From assembly GCA_964535025.1 (NCBI GenBank), contig CAZHRW010000073.1, positions 1-22,505 on the forward strand: a DNA stretch of 22,505 bases, read 5' to 3'. This document shows positions 1 through 7,938 of this stretch, piece by piece; positions within the stretch are counted from its first letter, which is position 1; each line of letters begins with the position of its first letter. The stretch is from JAAYZK01 sp964535025 (lineage in GTDB: Bacteria; Planctomycetota; Phycisphaerae; SM23-33; FEN-1343). The translations under genes were made by a program, and so were the position numbers. The notes beneath the pieces are model-generated. The model did not search any database. It saw only the letters and a program-made list of their open reading frames with translations, and had not been told where the DNA came from.

Positions 1-201
1 AATTCGGCTGACCCGATGGGTGACACGAATGCCTGGACGGTGTATTCGCCGGATACGCTTATTCTCATCGACCCCCACGACGGCAGGTCCAACTACCTCA
101 TGTGCGACGGCCACGTCGAGCTGCTGGGCCGGGAGGCGCTGGATGAGACGATGTGGATGAGCCGCTGGGTGCCGGACGAGCCGACCGGCGATGCGAATTG
201 A
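1..201 (+). CDS. H-X9-DG C-terminal domain protein (DUF1559-like), 5' truncated by window edge
   Basis: Only the last 66 codons are present; the frame is open to the window edge, so the start lies upstream. The visible part has the planctomycete H-X9-DG signature: His in DPHDG, then CDGHV nine residues later. This motif closes proteins with a pseudopilin-like N terminus that are very abundant in Planctomycetes; their role is uncertain, with a secretion or surface function usually assumed. The tail is nearly the same as that of the complete gene at 2155-2973 (shared REALDETMWMSRWV), and the DNA over 70-170 matches 2851-2951 at about 95 of 101 positions by hand count. The internal ATG at 16 is unlikely to be the true start because homology would extend upstream. 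Confidence 0.8.
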   Translation, partial: NSADPMGDTNAWTVYSPDTLILIDPHDGRSNYLMCDGHVELLGREALDETMWMSRWVPDEPTGDAN

Positions 202-208
202 GCACACC

Positions 209-227
209 ACAGCCGCCCGACGGCTGT
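209..227 (+). other. Intergenic hairpin before the repeat-protein gene
   Basis: A perfect 7-bp inverted repeat (ACAGCCG / CGGCTGT) with a 5-nt loop lies 8 nt after the preceding stop codon. No T-run follows on the plus strand, so it is not a classical intrinsic terminator. It may protect or terminate the upstream transcript, or be incidental. Confidence 0.35.
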
Positions 228-249
228 TACGAAAGGGAAGGAAGAAACC

Positions 250-2127
250 ATGAAGAACACGAACATCCTCCTGCGAAGCACGATCGCGATCCTGCTCGCC
301 CTGACGGCGCCGGCGGTCGCGACCACCGTCAGTTGGGACGGCGGGGGCGGCGACGATGACTGGGCCAACCCCCTCAACTGGACCGGCGACACGGTCCCGC
401 TGCCCGGCGACACCGTCTACACCGACGGCGCCGACGTGACGGCCCGGTCGGTTACCGTCGACGCCGGCGGCGAATACTACCTCCAGAGCTTCACCGGCAG
501 CGTCGACACGCTCGCCGTCGGCGCCGAGGGCGTCGGCTGGGCCGAGGTGGCCAATGCCGCCCTGGACTGCGATATCCTGCAGATCGGCCTGCTCGAGGGC
601 TCCAGCGGCGCCATGCAAGTCGAGACCATGGACGCCGGACGCGTCTCCGTGGGCGCCTCGGGACTCGGCTTCCTCCAGCTCGACGGGCAGATGAGCTCCC
701 ACGCCGGCGCGCTCGGCCTGTTCCACCGCGCCGGCGGCGACGTGCTCATCACCCAGTTCGGCCGGTGGACCTGCGACGACCTCGTCGTCGGCCTGTACGG
801 CAACGGGAACCTCACCCTCGAACCCGGCGCCGAAGTCGTGGCCACCACCGCCATCATCGGCTTCGCCGAGGGCACCAGCAGCAGCGCGAGCCTCTCCAAC
901 GGCGCCCGCCTCGAAGCGACCGACGCCCTGCTGGTCGGCTATTCCGGCGCCGGCTCGCTGAACGTCACCAATGCCGCCCAGGTCGCCTGCGGCATCGCCA
1001 CGATCGGCGGTACATGGGAACTGATGGACCCGGGGACGGGCGTGGTCACCCTCGCCGACAGCGATATGACCGTCGCGGGCGACCTGTTCGTCGGCGAAAG
1101 CGGCGCCGGAAGCCTGACGGCCTCCCAGGCAGCGGAGATCGACGTCAACGATGTCTATGTCGGCTACATGCCCGGCGCGGCAGGCGACATGACCCTCGAC
1201 GGCGCCGCACGAATGCAGGGGACCAACGCTTTCATCGGCGGGTACGGCCAGGGCAGCGTGAGCTTGCTGGCTTCCAGCAGGCTCCTGCTGGATGGCCGCC
1301 TCTACCTGGGATACCTTCCCGGCGGCAATGGCGTGCTGTCGGTCGGCGACGACGCCTATGTCGAGGCCGATGAGGTCTATCTTGGCGGCGAAGCCGTCGA
1401 GGGCAACCTGCAGTCCGGCGACGAGGTCGGGCTGCTGCGGCGCGATGGATGCATCGAGGTGAACGGCATTGCGTATCTCAGGTGCATGCGGGGCTTCCAT
1501 ATCGGCGCGTGCGGAGCAATGGATGGGGCGATAAGCAACCGGCTCGACATTATCCTCGAACCGGGCGCGGGGTTCACCAACGCTTCGATCGACGCGGCCG
1601 CGTTGAATGGGTTGACAACCGCCTCATTGATCTGTGTTGCCGGGGAAGGGACGACGACCATCGAGGTCGCCGCCGCCGATGACCTCCCGGGCGTGCCGCA
1701 GATGGATCTGTCGGGCCGCTTTGCCGTGGGGACCCTATACCTGCATGCGGATGCCGCCGCCATGCTCGTCAACGAGACCGACAACCAGCTCAACGGCGGA
1801 CCGGCCGAGGCGCTCTATGTGCACACCCTGGCACTGGGTGCCGGCAGTACGCTCGACCTGAACGGCCTGTCGCTCTACTACCGCACGCTCGTCGATGAAG
1901 GCGGCACCGTCATCCTCAACGGCGGCACACTGGCGTCGATCTATCCCGCCGGCGACATTGATGGCGACGGGGACGTGGACCTCGACGATTTCGCCATCCT
2001 CAAGGCCAATTTCGGCACGGCCTCCGGCGCGACCCGCGCCCAGGGGGACATGAACGGCGACGGGGTTGTTGACCTCGACGACTTCATGGTCCTCAAGCAG
2101 AACTTCGGCTACGTCCAGCCGAGCTGA
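250..2127 (+). CDS. Secreted beta-repeat protein with C-terminal dockerin-like (EF-hand) pair
   Basis: 625 residues. Residues 1-24 form a signal peptide (MKNTN, hydrophobic core, cleavage after APAVA). The N-terminal part has the WDGGGGDDDWANPLNW type of opening common in planctomycete secreted proteins. Residues of about 90-390 contain degenerate repeats of about 20-25 residues (patterns such as VGxxGxGxLxLxxGA), suggesting a beta-solenoid like those in autotransporter passenger domains. The C terminus has two calcium-loop units: GDIDGDGDVDLDDF at about 568 and GDMNGDGVVDLDDF at about 599, each followed by a LKxNFG helix, which is dockerin type I-like. The gene has a good purine-rich ribosome site (GGGAAGGAAG) before the ATG. 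It lies between two H-X9-DG genes, probably in one operon. An extracellular structural or adhesive role is inferred; no catalytic motif was seen. Confidence 0.8.
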   Translation: MKNTNILLRSTIAILLALTAPAVATTVSWDGGGGDDDWANPLNWTGDTVPLPGDTVYTDGADVTARSVTVDAGGEYYLQSFTGSVDTLAVGAEGVGWAEVANAALDCDILQIGLLEGSSGAMQVETMDAGRVSVGASGLGFLQLDGQMSSHAGALGLFHRAGGDVLITQFGRWTCDDLVVGLYGNGNLTLEPGAEVVATTAIIGFAEGTSSSASLSNGARLEATDALLVGYSGAGSLNVTNAAQVACGIATIGGTWELMDPGTGVVTLADSDMTVAGDLFVGESGAGSLTASQAAEIDVNDVYVGYMPGAAGDMTLDGAARMQGTNAFIGGYGQGSVSLLASSRLLLDGRLYLGYLPGGNGVLSVGDDAYVEADEVYLGGEAVEGNLQSGDEVGLLRRDGCIEVNGIAYLRCMRGFHIGACGAMDGAISNRLDIILEPGAGFTNASIDAAALNGLTTASLICVAGEGTTTIEVAAADDLPGVPQMDLSGRFAVGTLYLHADAAAMLVNETDNQLNGGPAEALYVHTLALGAGSTLDLNGLSLYYRTLVDEGGTVILNGGTLASIYPAGDIDGDGDVDLDDFAILKANFGTASGATRAQGDMNGDGVVDLDDFMVLKQNFGYVQPS

Positions 2128-2154
2128 CGCCTCGCGGCGGAAAGGGAGTGCATC

Positions 2155-2973
2155 ATGAATACCCGACGATCCTCCGAATCCCTCACCCTCGGTCGCGGCC
2201 TGGCCGTCCTCGGCGCCTGCGCCCTGATGGCGGCCGTCGCCCCGCCGAGCCTTCAGCAGCTTCGCAAGAGGCTGCAACCGGTCACCTGCGCCAACAACCT
2301 CCGCGCCTGCCACCAGGCGTGGAACGTCTACGGGGATCAGTACGGCGGCGTGTGGATGGCGCCGTGGATGAACCTCTCGGGGAATCTGCCTGACGGCTTC
2401 CCTAGTAGTGCCATATGGACGCTTGAATGGCCCTACACGATGGTTCTCTACGTCAGCGGCCACGCGCTGCCGCCTAATGAGATGGTCTGGATGCCTGCGA
2501 ACTGGCCGGACGTGGGAATGCCCGGCGGCTGGTGGGGCCCCGATGGGCGCCACGGGCAGCCGCCGACCGGCTCTGACAGTGTCGAGGAAGCGCCGCAGTT
2601 GCAGTGCCCGACGCTCGCGACGCGCCCGCCGACCAACCCGTGGTGGCACAACCTTACGAACTACAGCTATGCGATCATGGGTGGGCACACGGTCCTTGAT
2701 GATCAGGTGACCTATTCGATCAGCGACTACCCCGTCCCCGATGAGATGACGCATCCCGCGACGACCGTCCTGCTGCATGACATCGGCGGAACGGCTACGG
2801 AGGGGGCCACGAATGCCTGGACTCACTACAGCGATAATCTGATCACCACGGACCCCCACGACGGCAAGTCCAACTACCTCTTCTGCGACGGCCACGTCGA
2901 CCTGCTGGCCCGGGAGGCACTGGATGAGACGATGTGGATGAGCCGCTGGGTCGGCGAGGACCCCGAACCGTAG
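2155..2973 (+). CDS. H-X9-DG domain protein (DUF1559-like, pseudopilin-like N terminus)
   Basis: 272 residues. An N-terminal hydrophobic helix at about residues 12-30 (LGRGLAVLGACALMAAVAPP) is followed by a CANNLRACHQAWNVYGDQYGG segment. That segment matches the C-x-NNLRxxxxAxxxYxxxxxG stretch after the pilin helix of DUF1559/GspG-like planctomycete proteins. The classical prepilin-peptidase motif (GFTLIELLVVI) is absent. The C terminus has H235 with D245-G246, the H-X9-DG signature. The ATG is supported by AAGGGAG at 2142-2148, six nt upstream. It follows the repeat-protein gene by 27 nt and is a paralogue of the truncated gene at the left edge. A surface or secretion-related role is likely; the exact function is unknown for the family. 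Confidence 0.82.
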   Translation: MNTRRSSESLTLGRGLAVLGACALMAAVAPPSLQQLRKRLQPVTCANNLRACHQAWNVYGDQYGGVWMAPWMNLSGNLPDGFPSSAIWTLEWPYTMVLYVSGHALPPNEMVWMPANWPDVGMPGGWWGPDGRHGQPPTGSDSVEEAPQLQCPTLATRPPTNPWWHNLTNYSYAIMGGHTVLDDQVTYSISDYPVPDEMTHPATTVLLHDIGGTATEGATNAWTHYSDNLITTDPHDGKSNYLFCDGHVDLLAREALDETMWMSRWVGEDPEP

Positions 2974-2991
2974 CGGCCGCGGCCCGGCCGC
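2973..2991 (+). other. GC-rich hairpin after the H-X9-DG gene
   Basis: A 7-bp inverted repeat (GCGGCCG / CGGCCGC, loop of 5) begins at the last base of the stop codon. It is positioned like a terminator but has no T-run, so termination would need another factor. Confidence 0.35.
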
Positions 2992-3024
2992 GCGTGATGG
3001 AGGTCGACCGGCCCCTTTCCCTCC

Positions 3025-3065
3025 GACCGGCGGGGCGATTTCACACTGGACCGGCCGGGGCGATT
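3025..3065 (+). repeat. Imperfect direct repeat upstream of the small membrane protein gene
   Basis: Two copies of GACCGGC(C)GGGGCGATT lie at 3025-3040 and 3049-3065, differing by one inserted base and 24 bp apart. They sit 18-58 bp before the ATG at 3083, where an operator could lie, but GC-rich sequence makes chance similarity possible. Confidence 0.35.
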
Positions 3066-3082
3066 GGGGTATCTCAGGCCGC

Positions 3083-3532
3083 ATGGACAGACGAACGCGG
3101 GTGTGCGTGATCATCATCGTGGCGGGGCTGGCGAATTTCGTCGCCTACACCGTCGGCTGGGCCCTGATCGGCGGGGACGCGATGAACGGGTACGTCCGCC
3201 TCGAGGCCCCTGGCGGCGCGGTGCGGCATTATTTTCTGACCCGCCATGGGACGGAGGTCCGCGAGGTCAGCGCCGCCGCATGGGTCTATTCGGCCATCCA
3301 CGCGATCTCGCTGCCGCTGACGGTCGGGGCCGTCCAACTGGCGATGCTCACGCTGGCCAAGGACCGCCTCATCGCGTCGATGCACTCCACGCTCGTCCGC
3401 GGCCGTGCGTTCATGACGACCCTGGCGCTGGTCATCGGCGTGCTGATGGTGTCGATGTCCGCCCACTTCACCTGGCACACCATCGTCCAGTTGGCCTTCA
3501 CGCCGCCGGCGACCGGCGGGGGCGGCGTATGA
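3083..3532 (+). CDS. Small integral membrane protein of unknown function
   Basis: 149 residues with three strongly hydrophobic segments at about 7-31, 72-95 and 111-140, suggesting three transmembrane helices. No enzymatic motif or family was recognised. The ATG at 3083 has no clear Shine-Dalgarno. The stop codon overlaps the ATG of the following helicase gene in an ATGA arrangement, so the two are probably co-transcribed and translationally coupled. A functional link to the helicase is not evident; the pairing may be positional only. Confidence 0.65.
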   Translation: MDRRTRVCVIIIVAGLANFVAYTVGWALIGGDAMNGYVRLEAPGGAVRHYFLTRHGTEVREVSAAAWVYSAIHAISLPLTVGAVQLAMLTLAKDRLIASMHSTLVRGRAFMTTLALVIGVLMVSMSAHFTWHTIVQLAFTPPATGGGGV

Positions 3533-5514
3533 CGCCCGGCGCCCTGCTCGGCCCCGACGGCCCGATCGCCGCCGCCCTGGACCGCTACGAGGTCCGCCCG
3601 CAACAGCAGGCCATGGCCGATGCGGTCGCCGAGGCCTTTGCCGCGCCCGACCACCTGCTGGTCGAGGCCGGGACGGGCGTCGGCAAGAGCTTCGCCTACC
3701 TCGTGCCCGCCATCGAGGCCGTCGCCCGGCGCAAGCAGCGGGTGGTGGTGTCCACCTACACCATCAGCCTCCAGGAGCAGCTCATCGGCAAGGATCTGCC
3801 CTTCCTGGCCGACCACCTCGGCGCGTCGTTCAAGGCGGTGCTGGGCAAGGGACGGCGGAACTACCTGTGCATGCGCCGCCTGGAGATGCTCTGCCGGCGG
3901 TCCGACCGCCTGCTCCGCGATGCGGGGGAGTTCGCCCAGGCCCAGCGTTTGGCCCAATGGGCGAACGAGACGCCGACGGGTTCGCTGCAGGATGTCAGCT
4001 TCGCCGTCTCCCCGGCGCTGTGGTCGCGGGTGTGCAGCGACCAGAGCGCCTGCCGCGGGGGTCGCTGTCCGCTGAAGGGTCGCTGTTTTTACCAGGCCGC
4101 CCGCCGCAGGATGCTCGCGGCCGATATCCTGGTGGTCAACCACGCGCTGTTCTTCGCCGACCTGGCCCTCCGCGAGCAGGACCACACGATCCTCGGCGCC
4201 TACGACCTGGTCGTGCTCGACGAGGCCCATACGGTCGAGGCGGTCGCCTGCGACCACTTCGGCGCGAGCCTGTCGCTGGGGCAGGTCCGGCGGATGCTGG
4301 GCGACCTGCACGACGCGGCCCGCTCCAGGGGGCTGCTGCTGGTGGCGGGCGACCCGCCATCCATTCGTGCGACCGACGCGGCCGTCCAGGCGGCCGAGGC
4401 GCTTTTCGACGATCTCGCCCGCTTCGCCGGCGACGGGCAGACCGGGCGGATCCGCCTGGCCGAGGGCGAAGCGATCGACGACCCGCTCAGCGGGGCCTTG
4501 GGCGAGGTGAGAAGCCACTTGGCGCGCCTGGCCCAGGCGACCCGGTCGGATGATGTGCGCGTCGAACTCACCGGCGCGATGGCCCGCCTGGGCGAGTGCG
4601 CCGAGACCCTGCGAACGCTGATCGGCGAGCAGCGAGGCGATCACGCCTACTGGGTCACCAGTCGCCGCGGCGGCCGCGGGCGCCGGCGGACCAGCGACGT
4701 GATTGTCGCCTGTGCGCCCATCGAGGCCGGACCTTACATCCGCGACAGTCTCTTCGACCGCGCCGGGTCGGTCGTCCTCACCAGCGCCACCCTCACCACC
4801 GGCCGCTCCGGCGGGCGGGGGTTCGAGTACATCCGCCGGCGGCTGGGCCTGGACGGCGGCAACGAACTGCAACTGGACAGCCCCTTTGACTACCGCCAAC
4901 AGGCGACGCTCTACCTGGAGACCCGCCTGGGCGATCCGAACCGCCTCGACGCCTTCGTCCCTGCCGCCGTGGAGGCGATTGCCTACTACGTCGCCAAGAG
5001 CGAGGGTCGCTGCTTCGTCCTGTTCACCAGCTACGCGATGCTCGCCGCGGTCGCCGACGCGCTGGAGGCCTTTGCCGCCGACGAGGGTTACACGCTGCTG
5101 GTCCAGGGGCGCGACATGCCCCGCACGGCCCTGCTGGACCGGTTCCGCACGGGCAGCCGCTGCGTGCTGCTGGGGACCGTGAGCTTCTGGCAGGGCGTCG
5201 ACGTGGCCGGCGAGGCCCTGGGCAACGTGATCATCACCAAGTTGCCCTTCGCGGTGCCCGATTCGCCGCTGGTCGAGGCCCGGATGGAAGCCATCGAGCG
5301 CCGGGGCGGCAGCCCGTTCATGGACTACCAGTTGCCCGAGGCGATCATCCGCTTCCGTCAGGGCTTCGGGCGCCTCATCCGCAGCCGCTTCGATCGCGGA
5401 TTCGTCGTCGTGCTCGATGGGCGAATCGTCACCAAGCGCTACGGGCGCCTGTTCCTGGCGGCGCTGCCCGAGATCAACGTCGTCCGCGACGAACGGGCGC
5501 GGGCGGAGGCGTAG
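3529..5514 (+). CDS. dinG: DinG/XPD-type Fe-S ATP-dependent DNA helicase
   Basis: 661 residues, superfamily 2, expected to unwind DNA 5'-3' using ATP. Walker A is EAGTGVGKS at 46-54 and the Walker B DEAH box is at 231-234. Cysteines C114, C175, C180 and C186 match the DinG Fe-S spacing (C-x4-C-x5-C for the last three); an extra C169 is nearby. The second RecA domain has LTSATLTT, the FVLFTSYAML segment, the GTVSFWQGVDVAGE motif and the final GFGRLIRS motif VI with arginines. The frame is open further upstream, but the ATG at 3529, overlapping the preceding TGA, is the first start that gives a normal domain layout. DinG proteins act on R-loops and damaged or G-quadruplex DNA. Assignment to DinG rather than a YoaA-type relative is from motif layout only. 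Confidence 0.88.
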   Translation: MTPGALLGPDGPIAAALDRYEVRPQQQAMADAVAEAFAAPDHLLVEAGTGVGKSFAYLVPAIEAVARRKQRVVVSTYTISLQEQLIGKDLPFLADHLGASFKAVLGKGRRNYLCMRRLEMLCRRSDRLLRDAGEFAQAQRLAQWANETPTGSLQDVSFAVSPALWSRVCSDQSACRGGRCPLKGRCFYQAARRRMLAADILVVNHALFFADLALREQDHTILGAYDLVVLDEAHTVEAVACDHFGASLSLGQVRRMLGDLHDAARSRGLLLVAGDPPSIRATDAAVQAAEALFDDLARFAGDGQTGRIRLAEGEAIDDPLSGALGEVRSHLARLAQATRSDDVRVELTGAMARLGECAETLRTLIGEQRGDHAYWVTSRRGGRGRRRTSDVIVACAPIEAGPYIRDSLFDRAGSVVLTSATLTTGRSGGRGFEYIRRRLGLDGGNELQLDSPFDYRQQATLYLETRLGDPNRLDAFVPAAVEAIAYYVAKSEGRCFVLFTSYAMLAAVADALEAFAADEGYTLLVQGRDMPRTALLDRFRTGSRCVLLGTVSFWQGVDVAGEALGNVIITKLPFAVPDSPLVEARMEAIERRGGSPFMDYQLPEAIIRFRQGFGRLIRSRFDRGFVVVLDGRIVTKRYGRLFLAALPEINVVRDERARAEA

Positions 5515-5530
5515 ACGGGGGCGAACGCCC

Positions 5531-5558
5531 TTGCGCGGGTCCGGGAAGTTGGTACAAT
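5531..5558 (+). promoter_or_regulatory. Predicted sigma-70-type promoter of cstA
   Basis: TTGCGC (5531-5536) and TACAAT (5553-5558) are separated by 16 nt. The expected transcription start near 5565 leaves a leader of about 40 nt with AGGAG at 5592-5596 before the ATG at 5604. Confidence 0.6.
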
Positions 5559-5603
5559 AGCCGATCATGTCGACCGTTGCGCAGGCCTTTCAGGAGAACG
5601 CCA

Positions 5604-7466
5604 ATGAGCACCTTGATCGTTGCGGTGGCGAGCTTTGTCGGGTTCATCGTCGCGTACCACACTTACGGCCGTTGGCTGTCGCGGAAGATCTTCGGCCTTG
5701 ATCCCCACCGGCCGGTGCCGTCCGAGACGTTCGCCGACGGGCAGGATTTCGTCTCGACCCGTCGCGAGATCGTCTTCGGTCACCACTTCACCTCCATCGC
5801 GGGCACCGGGCCGATCGTCGGACCGGCGATCGCCGTGTTCTGGGGCTGGCTGCCGGCGCTGCTGTGGATCCTCTTCGGGTCGATCTTCATGGGTGCCGTG
5901 CACGACCTGGGGTCCCTGGCTGTCTCCCTCCGCCACGAGGGCAAGAGCATCGGCGAGGTCGCCGGTCGGGTCATCGGTCCGGTGGGACGGCTGCTGTTCC
6001 TGGTGGTGCTGCTGGTGGAGCTTATGATCGTCCTGGCGGTGTTCGGCCTGGTGATCGCGATGATCTTCGCCTTCTATCCCGAGTCGGTCCTGTCGGTGTG
6101 GATCGAGATCCCCCTGGCGGTCGCGATTGGCTTCTGGGTCTACAAGAAAAAGGGCGGTCTGCTGCTGCCGTCGCTGGTGGCCCTGGCGGTAATGTACCTG
6201 ATGATCTGGGTCGGCACGCTCGCGCCCGTCGACCTCCGCGCTATCCTGGGTATCGAGCTGCTCAGCGGCGGCTACTACAACGCGGTCGTCGTCTGGACAG
6301 TGATCCTGTTCATCTACTGTTTCATCGCCTCGGTGCTGCCGGTCTGGTCGCTTCTGCAGCCGCGGGACTATATCAACAGCCACGAGTTGTTCCTGGCGAT
6401 GGGCCTGCTGATCGCCGGCCTGTTCATCGCCGGGGTGGGCGGTCGCGCGGACCTGCTCGGCTCGACCCCGGCCATCGTTCCGGCGTCGGAGATCCCCGCC
6501 GACGCGCCGCCGATTCTGCCGTTCCTGTTCATCACGGTCGCCTGCGGCGCCGTCAGCGGGTTCCACTCCCTGGTCTCGTCGGGCACCTCCGCCAAGCAGT
6601 TGGCGCGCGAGACCGACGCCCAGTTCGTGGGCTACGGGTCCATGCTCATGGAAGCCGCCCTGGCCGTGATCGTGATTCTCGCGTGCTGCAGCGGCGTGGG
6701 GATGAAGGTGTTCGATCGCCAGGACAACACCGAGGGAATCGGCTATACGCTGAGCGTCGCGACGTACGACAACAGCTCCAAACCGCTGATCGGCCGCGAC
6801 GCCTGGCGGCACAAGTACAACTACAAGACCGCCACCGGGGGCGGGTGGGCCAAGAACGACGCCCTGGCGCAGAAAGTGGGGGCCTTCATCGAGGGCGGGG
6901 CGAACTTCCTGACGATGCTGAAGATCCCACTGAAGGTGGCCGTGGGCATCCTGGCGGTGCTGACGGCGAGCTTCGCAGCGACGACGCTGGATACCGCCGC
7001 CCGCCTGCAGCGCTATGTCGTTCAGGAATTAGGCGATGCGATCCGGGTCAAGCCGCTGACCAACCGCTACGTCGCCACCGCCGTGGCGGTCATCGGCGGC
7101 CTGGCCATCGCCGTGTTCGCCGGGGCCACGCCCGGCAAGGGCGGCATGCTCCTGTGGCCGATGTTCGGCGCCACCAACCAATTGCTGGCGGGGTTGGCGT
7201 TTCTGGTGATCGGCTTCTACCTGCTGCGCCGCGGCAAGCCCGTGTGGTTCATCTTCATCCCGGCGGCATTGATGCTGGTCCTGCCCGGCTGGGCGATGGT
7301 GCTGAAGATCGGCGAATGGTGGGGCGACGCCAAGTATATGCTGGTCGTTTTCGGGGCGATTATTGAACTGCTGTCGCTGGGCATGGTGATCGCCGCGGCC
7401 ATCGCCTGGTGGCGCCTGCGGGCCGCCGCCGTCGAGACGGCGGCCGACGACCAGGCGGCGGACTGA
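5604..7466 (+). CDS. cstA: CstA-family carbon starvation transporter
   Basis: 620 residues, a polytopic inner-membrane protein. The N-terminal CstA signature is clear: GHHFTSIAGTGPIVGPAIA at 59-77, followed by WGWLPALLWILFGSIFMGAVHD. Later segments include SGFHSLVSSGTSAKQL and LLWPMFGATNQLLAGLAF, both typical of CstA. Members import peptides or pyruvate under carbon limitation; the substrate here is not determined. Length is slightly below the E. coli protein (about 700 residues). An upstream in-frame ATG at 5577 exists, but AGGAG at 5592-5596 sits 7 nt before the ATG at 5604, and that start gives the canonical N terminus. The gene has its own promoter and is probably monocistronic. Confidence 0.92.
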   Translation: MSTLIVAVASFVGFIVAYHTYGRWLSRKIFGLDPHRPVPSETFADGQDFVSTRREIVFGHHFTSIAGTGPIVGPAIAVFWGWLPALLWILFGSIFMGAVHDLGSLAVSLRHEGKSIGEVAGRVIGPVGRLLFLVVLLVELMIVLAVFGLVIAMIFAFYPESVLSVWIEIPLAVAIGFWVYKKKGGLLLPSLVALAVMYLMIWVGTLAPVDLRAILGIELLSGGYYNAVVVWTVILFIYCFIASVLPVWSLLQPRDYINSHELFLAMGLLIAGLFIAGVGGRADLLGSTPAIVPASEIPADAPPILPFLFITVACGAVSGFHSLVSSGTSAKQLARETDAQFVGYGSMLMEAALAVIVILACCSGVGMKVFDRQDNTEGIGYTLSVATYDNSSKPLIGRDAWRHKYNYKTATGGGWAKNDALAQKVGAFIEGGANFLTMLKIPLKVAVGILAVLTASFAATTLDTAARLQRYVVQELGDAIRVKPLTNRYVATAVAVIGGLAIAVFAGATPGKGGMLLWPMFGATNQLLAGLAFLVIGFYLLRRGKPVWFIFIPAALMLVLPGWAMVLKIGEWWGDAKYMLVVFGAIIELLSLGMVIAAAIAWWRLRAAAVETAADDQAAD

Positions 7467-7589
7467 TACCGTGGTCCGCCAGTGGGCCGCGCGACGCGGA
7501 CTGATCCCGAGCCTTCGAGAGCACAGTAGAAGGCCGAACTATCCGTGTGCGCGCCCGTGACACGGAACGCGCGTGGTTGCCCCGCCGCC

Positions 7590-7619
7590 GCTGAACCGGC
7601 GCTGAACCGGCGCTGAACC
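7590..7619 (+). repeat. Three tandem 11-bp direct repeats abutting the atp promoter
   Basis: GCTGAACCGGC occurs at 7590-7600 and 7601-7611, then a third copy, truncated to GCTGAACC, at 7612-7619. The last copy runs directly into the -35 box at 7620. The 11-bp period is about one helical turn, so each copy would face the same side of the DNA. Confidence 0.75.
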
Positions 7620-7648
7620 TTGACACTGTTGGGGGCGGGGCCTACACT
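7620..7648 (+). promoter_or_regulatory. Predicted strong sigma-70-type promoter of the ATP synthase operon
   Basis: A perfect -35 TTGACA (7620-7625) and -10 TACACT (7643-7648) are separated by exactly 17 nt. The expected start near 7655 gives a leader of about 34 nt before atpZ. The rest of the intergenic stretch 7467-7589 shows only a weak inverted repeat (GCCTTC 7511-7516 / GAAGGC 7529-7534). Confidence 0.72.
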
Positions 7649-7688
7649 CGCTTGCGGTTGTGCGGCGGCGTTCAAGGCCCGAGGCCCG

Positions 7689-7937
7689 ATGGGCGACAAG
7701 ATACCGACAATCCCGCCGGAGACCTTCCGGTACCTGACCGTTGGTATCGAGTTCATCGCTGTGTTCCTGTTCTTCCTGGGCCTGGGCTACGCGGCCGATC
7801 TGCACTGGTCGCTGACGCCGATCTTCACCGTTGTGGGCATGGTGATCGGTTTCGCGGCGGCGATGTACCGGCTGTTGCGCGTGGCCCGCGAACACGAGAA
7901 ACAGTACAAGCGTTCGACGCGGAAGAAGGACTCGTAA
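7689..7937 (+). CDS. atpZ: AtpZ-like F0F1-ATPase accessory protein
   Basis: 82 residues with two hydrophobic helices at about 17-36 and 41-61. The pattern FLGLGYAADLHWSLTPIFTVVGMVIGFAAAMYRL matches in type the ATPase_gene1/AtpZ family (G-x-x-x-D, then a P-x-F-x-x-x-G-x-x-x-G helix). These proteins begin many atp operons; a role with AtpI in Mg2+/Ca2+ transport or synthase assembly has been proposed. The ATG at 7689 lacks a good Shine-Dalgarno. It is the first gene after the predicted operon promoter and is separated by one base from the next gene. Confidence 0.75.
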   Translation: MGDKIPTIPPETFRYLTVGIEFIAVFLFFLGLGYAADLHWSLTPIFTVVGMVIGFAAAMYRLLRVAREHEKQYKRSTRKKDS

Positions 7938-7938
7938 G

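Noticed and set aside
3286..5568. Very long minus-strand open frame opposite dinG
   Set aside because: It is antisense to a gene with clear helicase motifs; the composition (Ala, Gly, Arg, Gln-rich, no domain) is typical of a GC-rich shadow.
5565..6812. Minus-strand His/Asp/Gln-rich frame opposite cstA
   Set aside because: The composition is the mirror of hydrophobic CstA codons, and the sense protein is unmistakable.
7511..7534. Inverted repeat GCCTTC/GAAGGC as a cstA terminator
   Set aside because: The stem is only 6 bp with a 12-nt loop, lies 45 nt after the stop and has no T-run.
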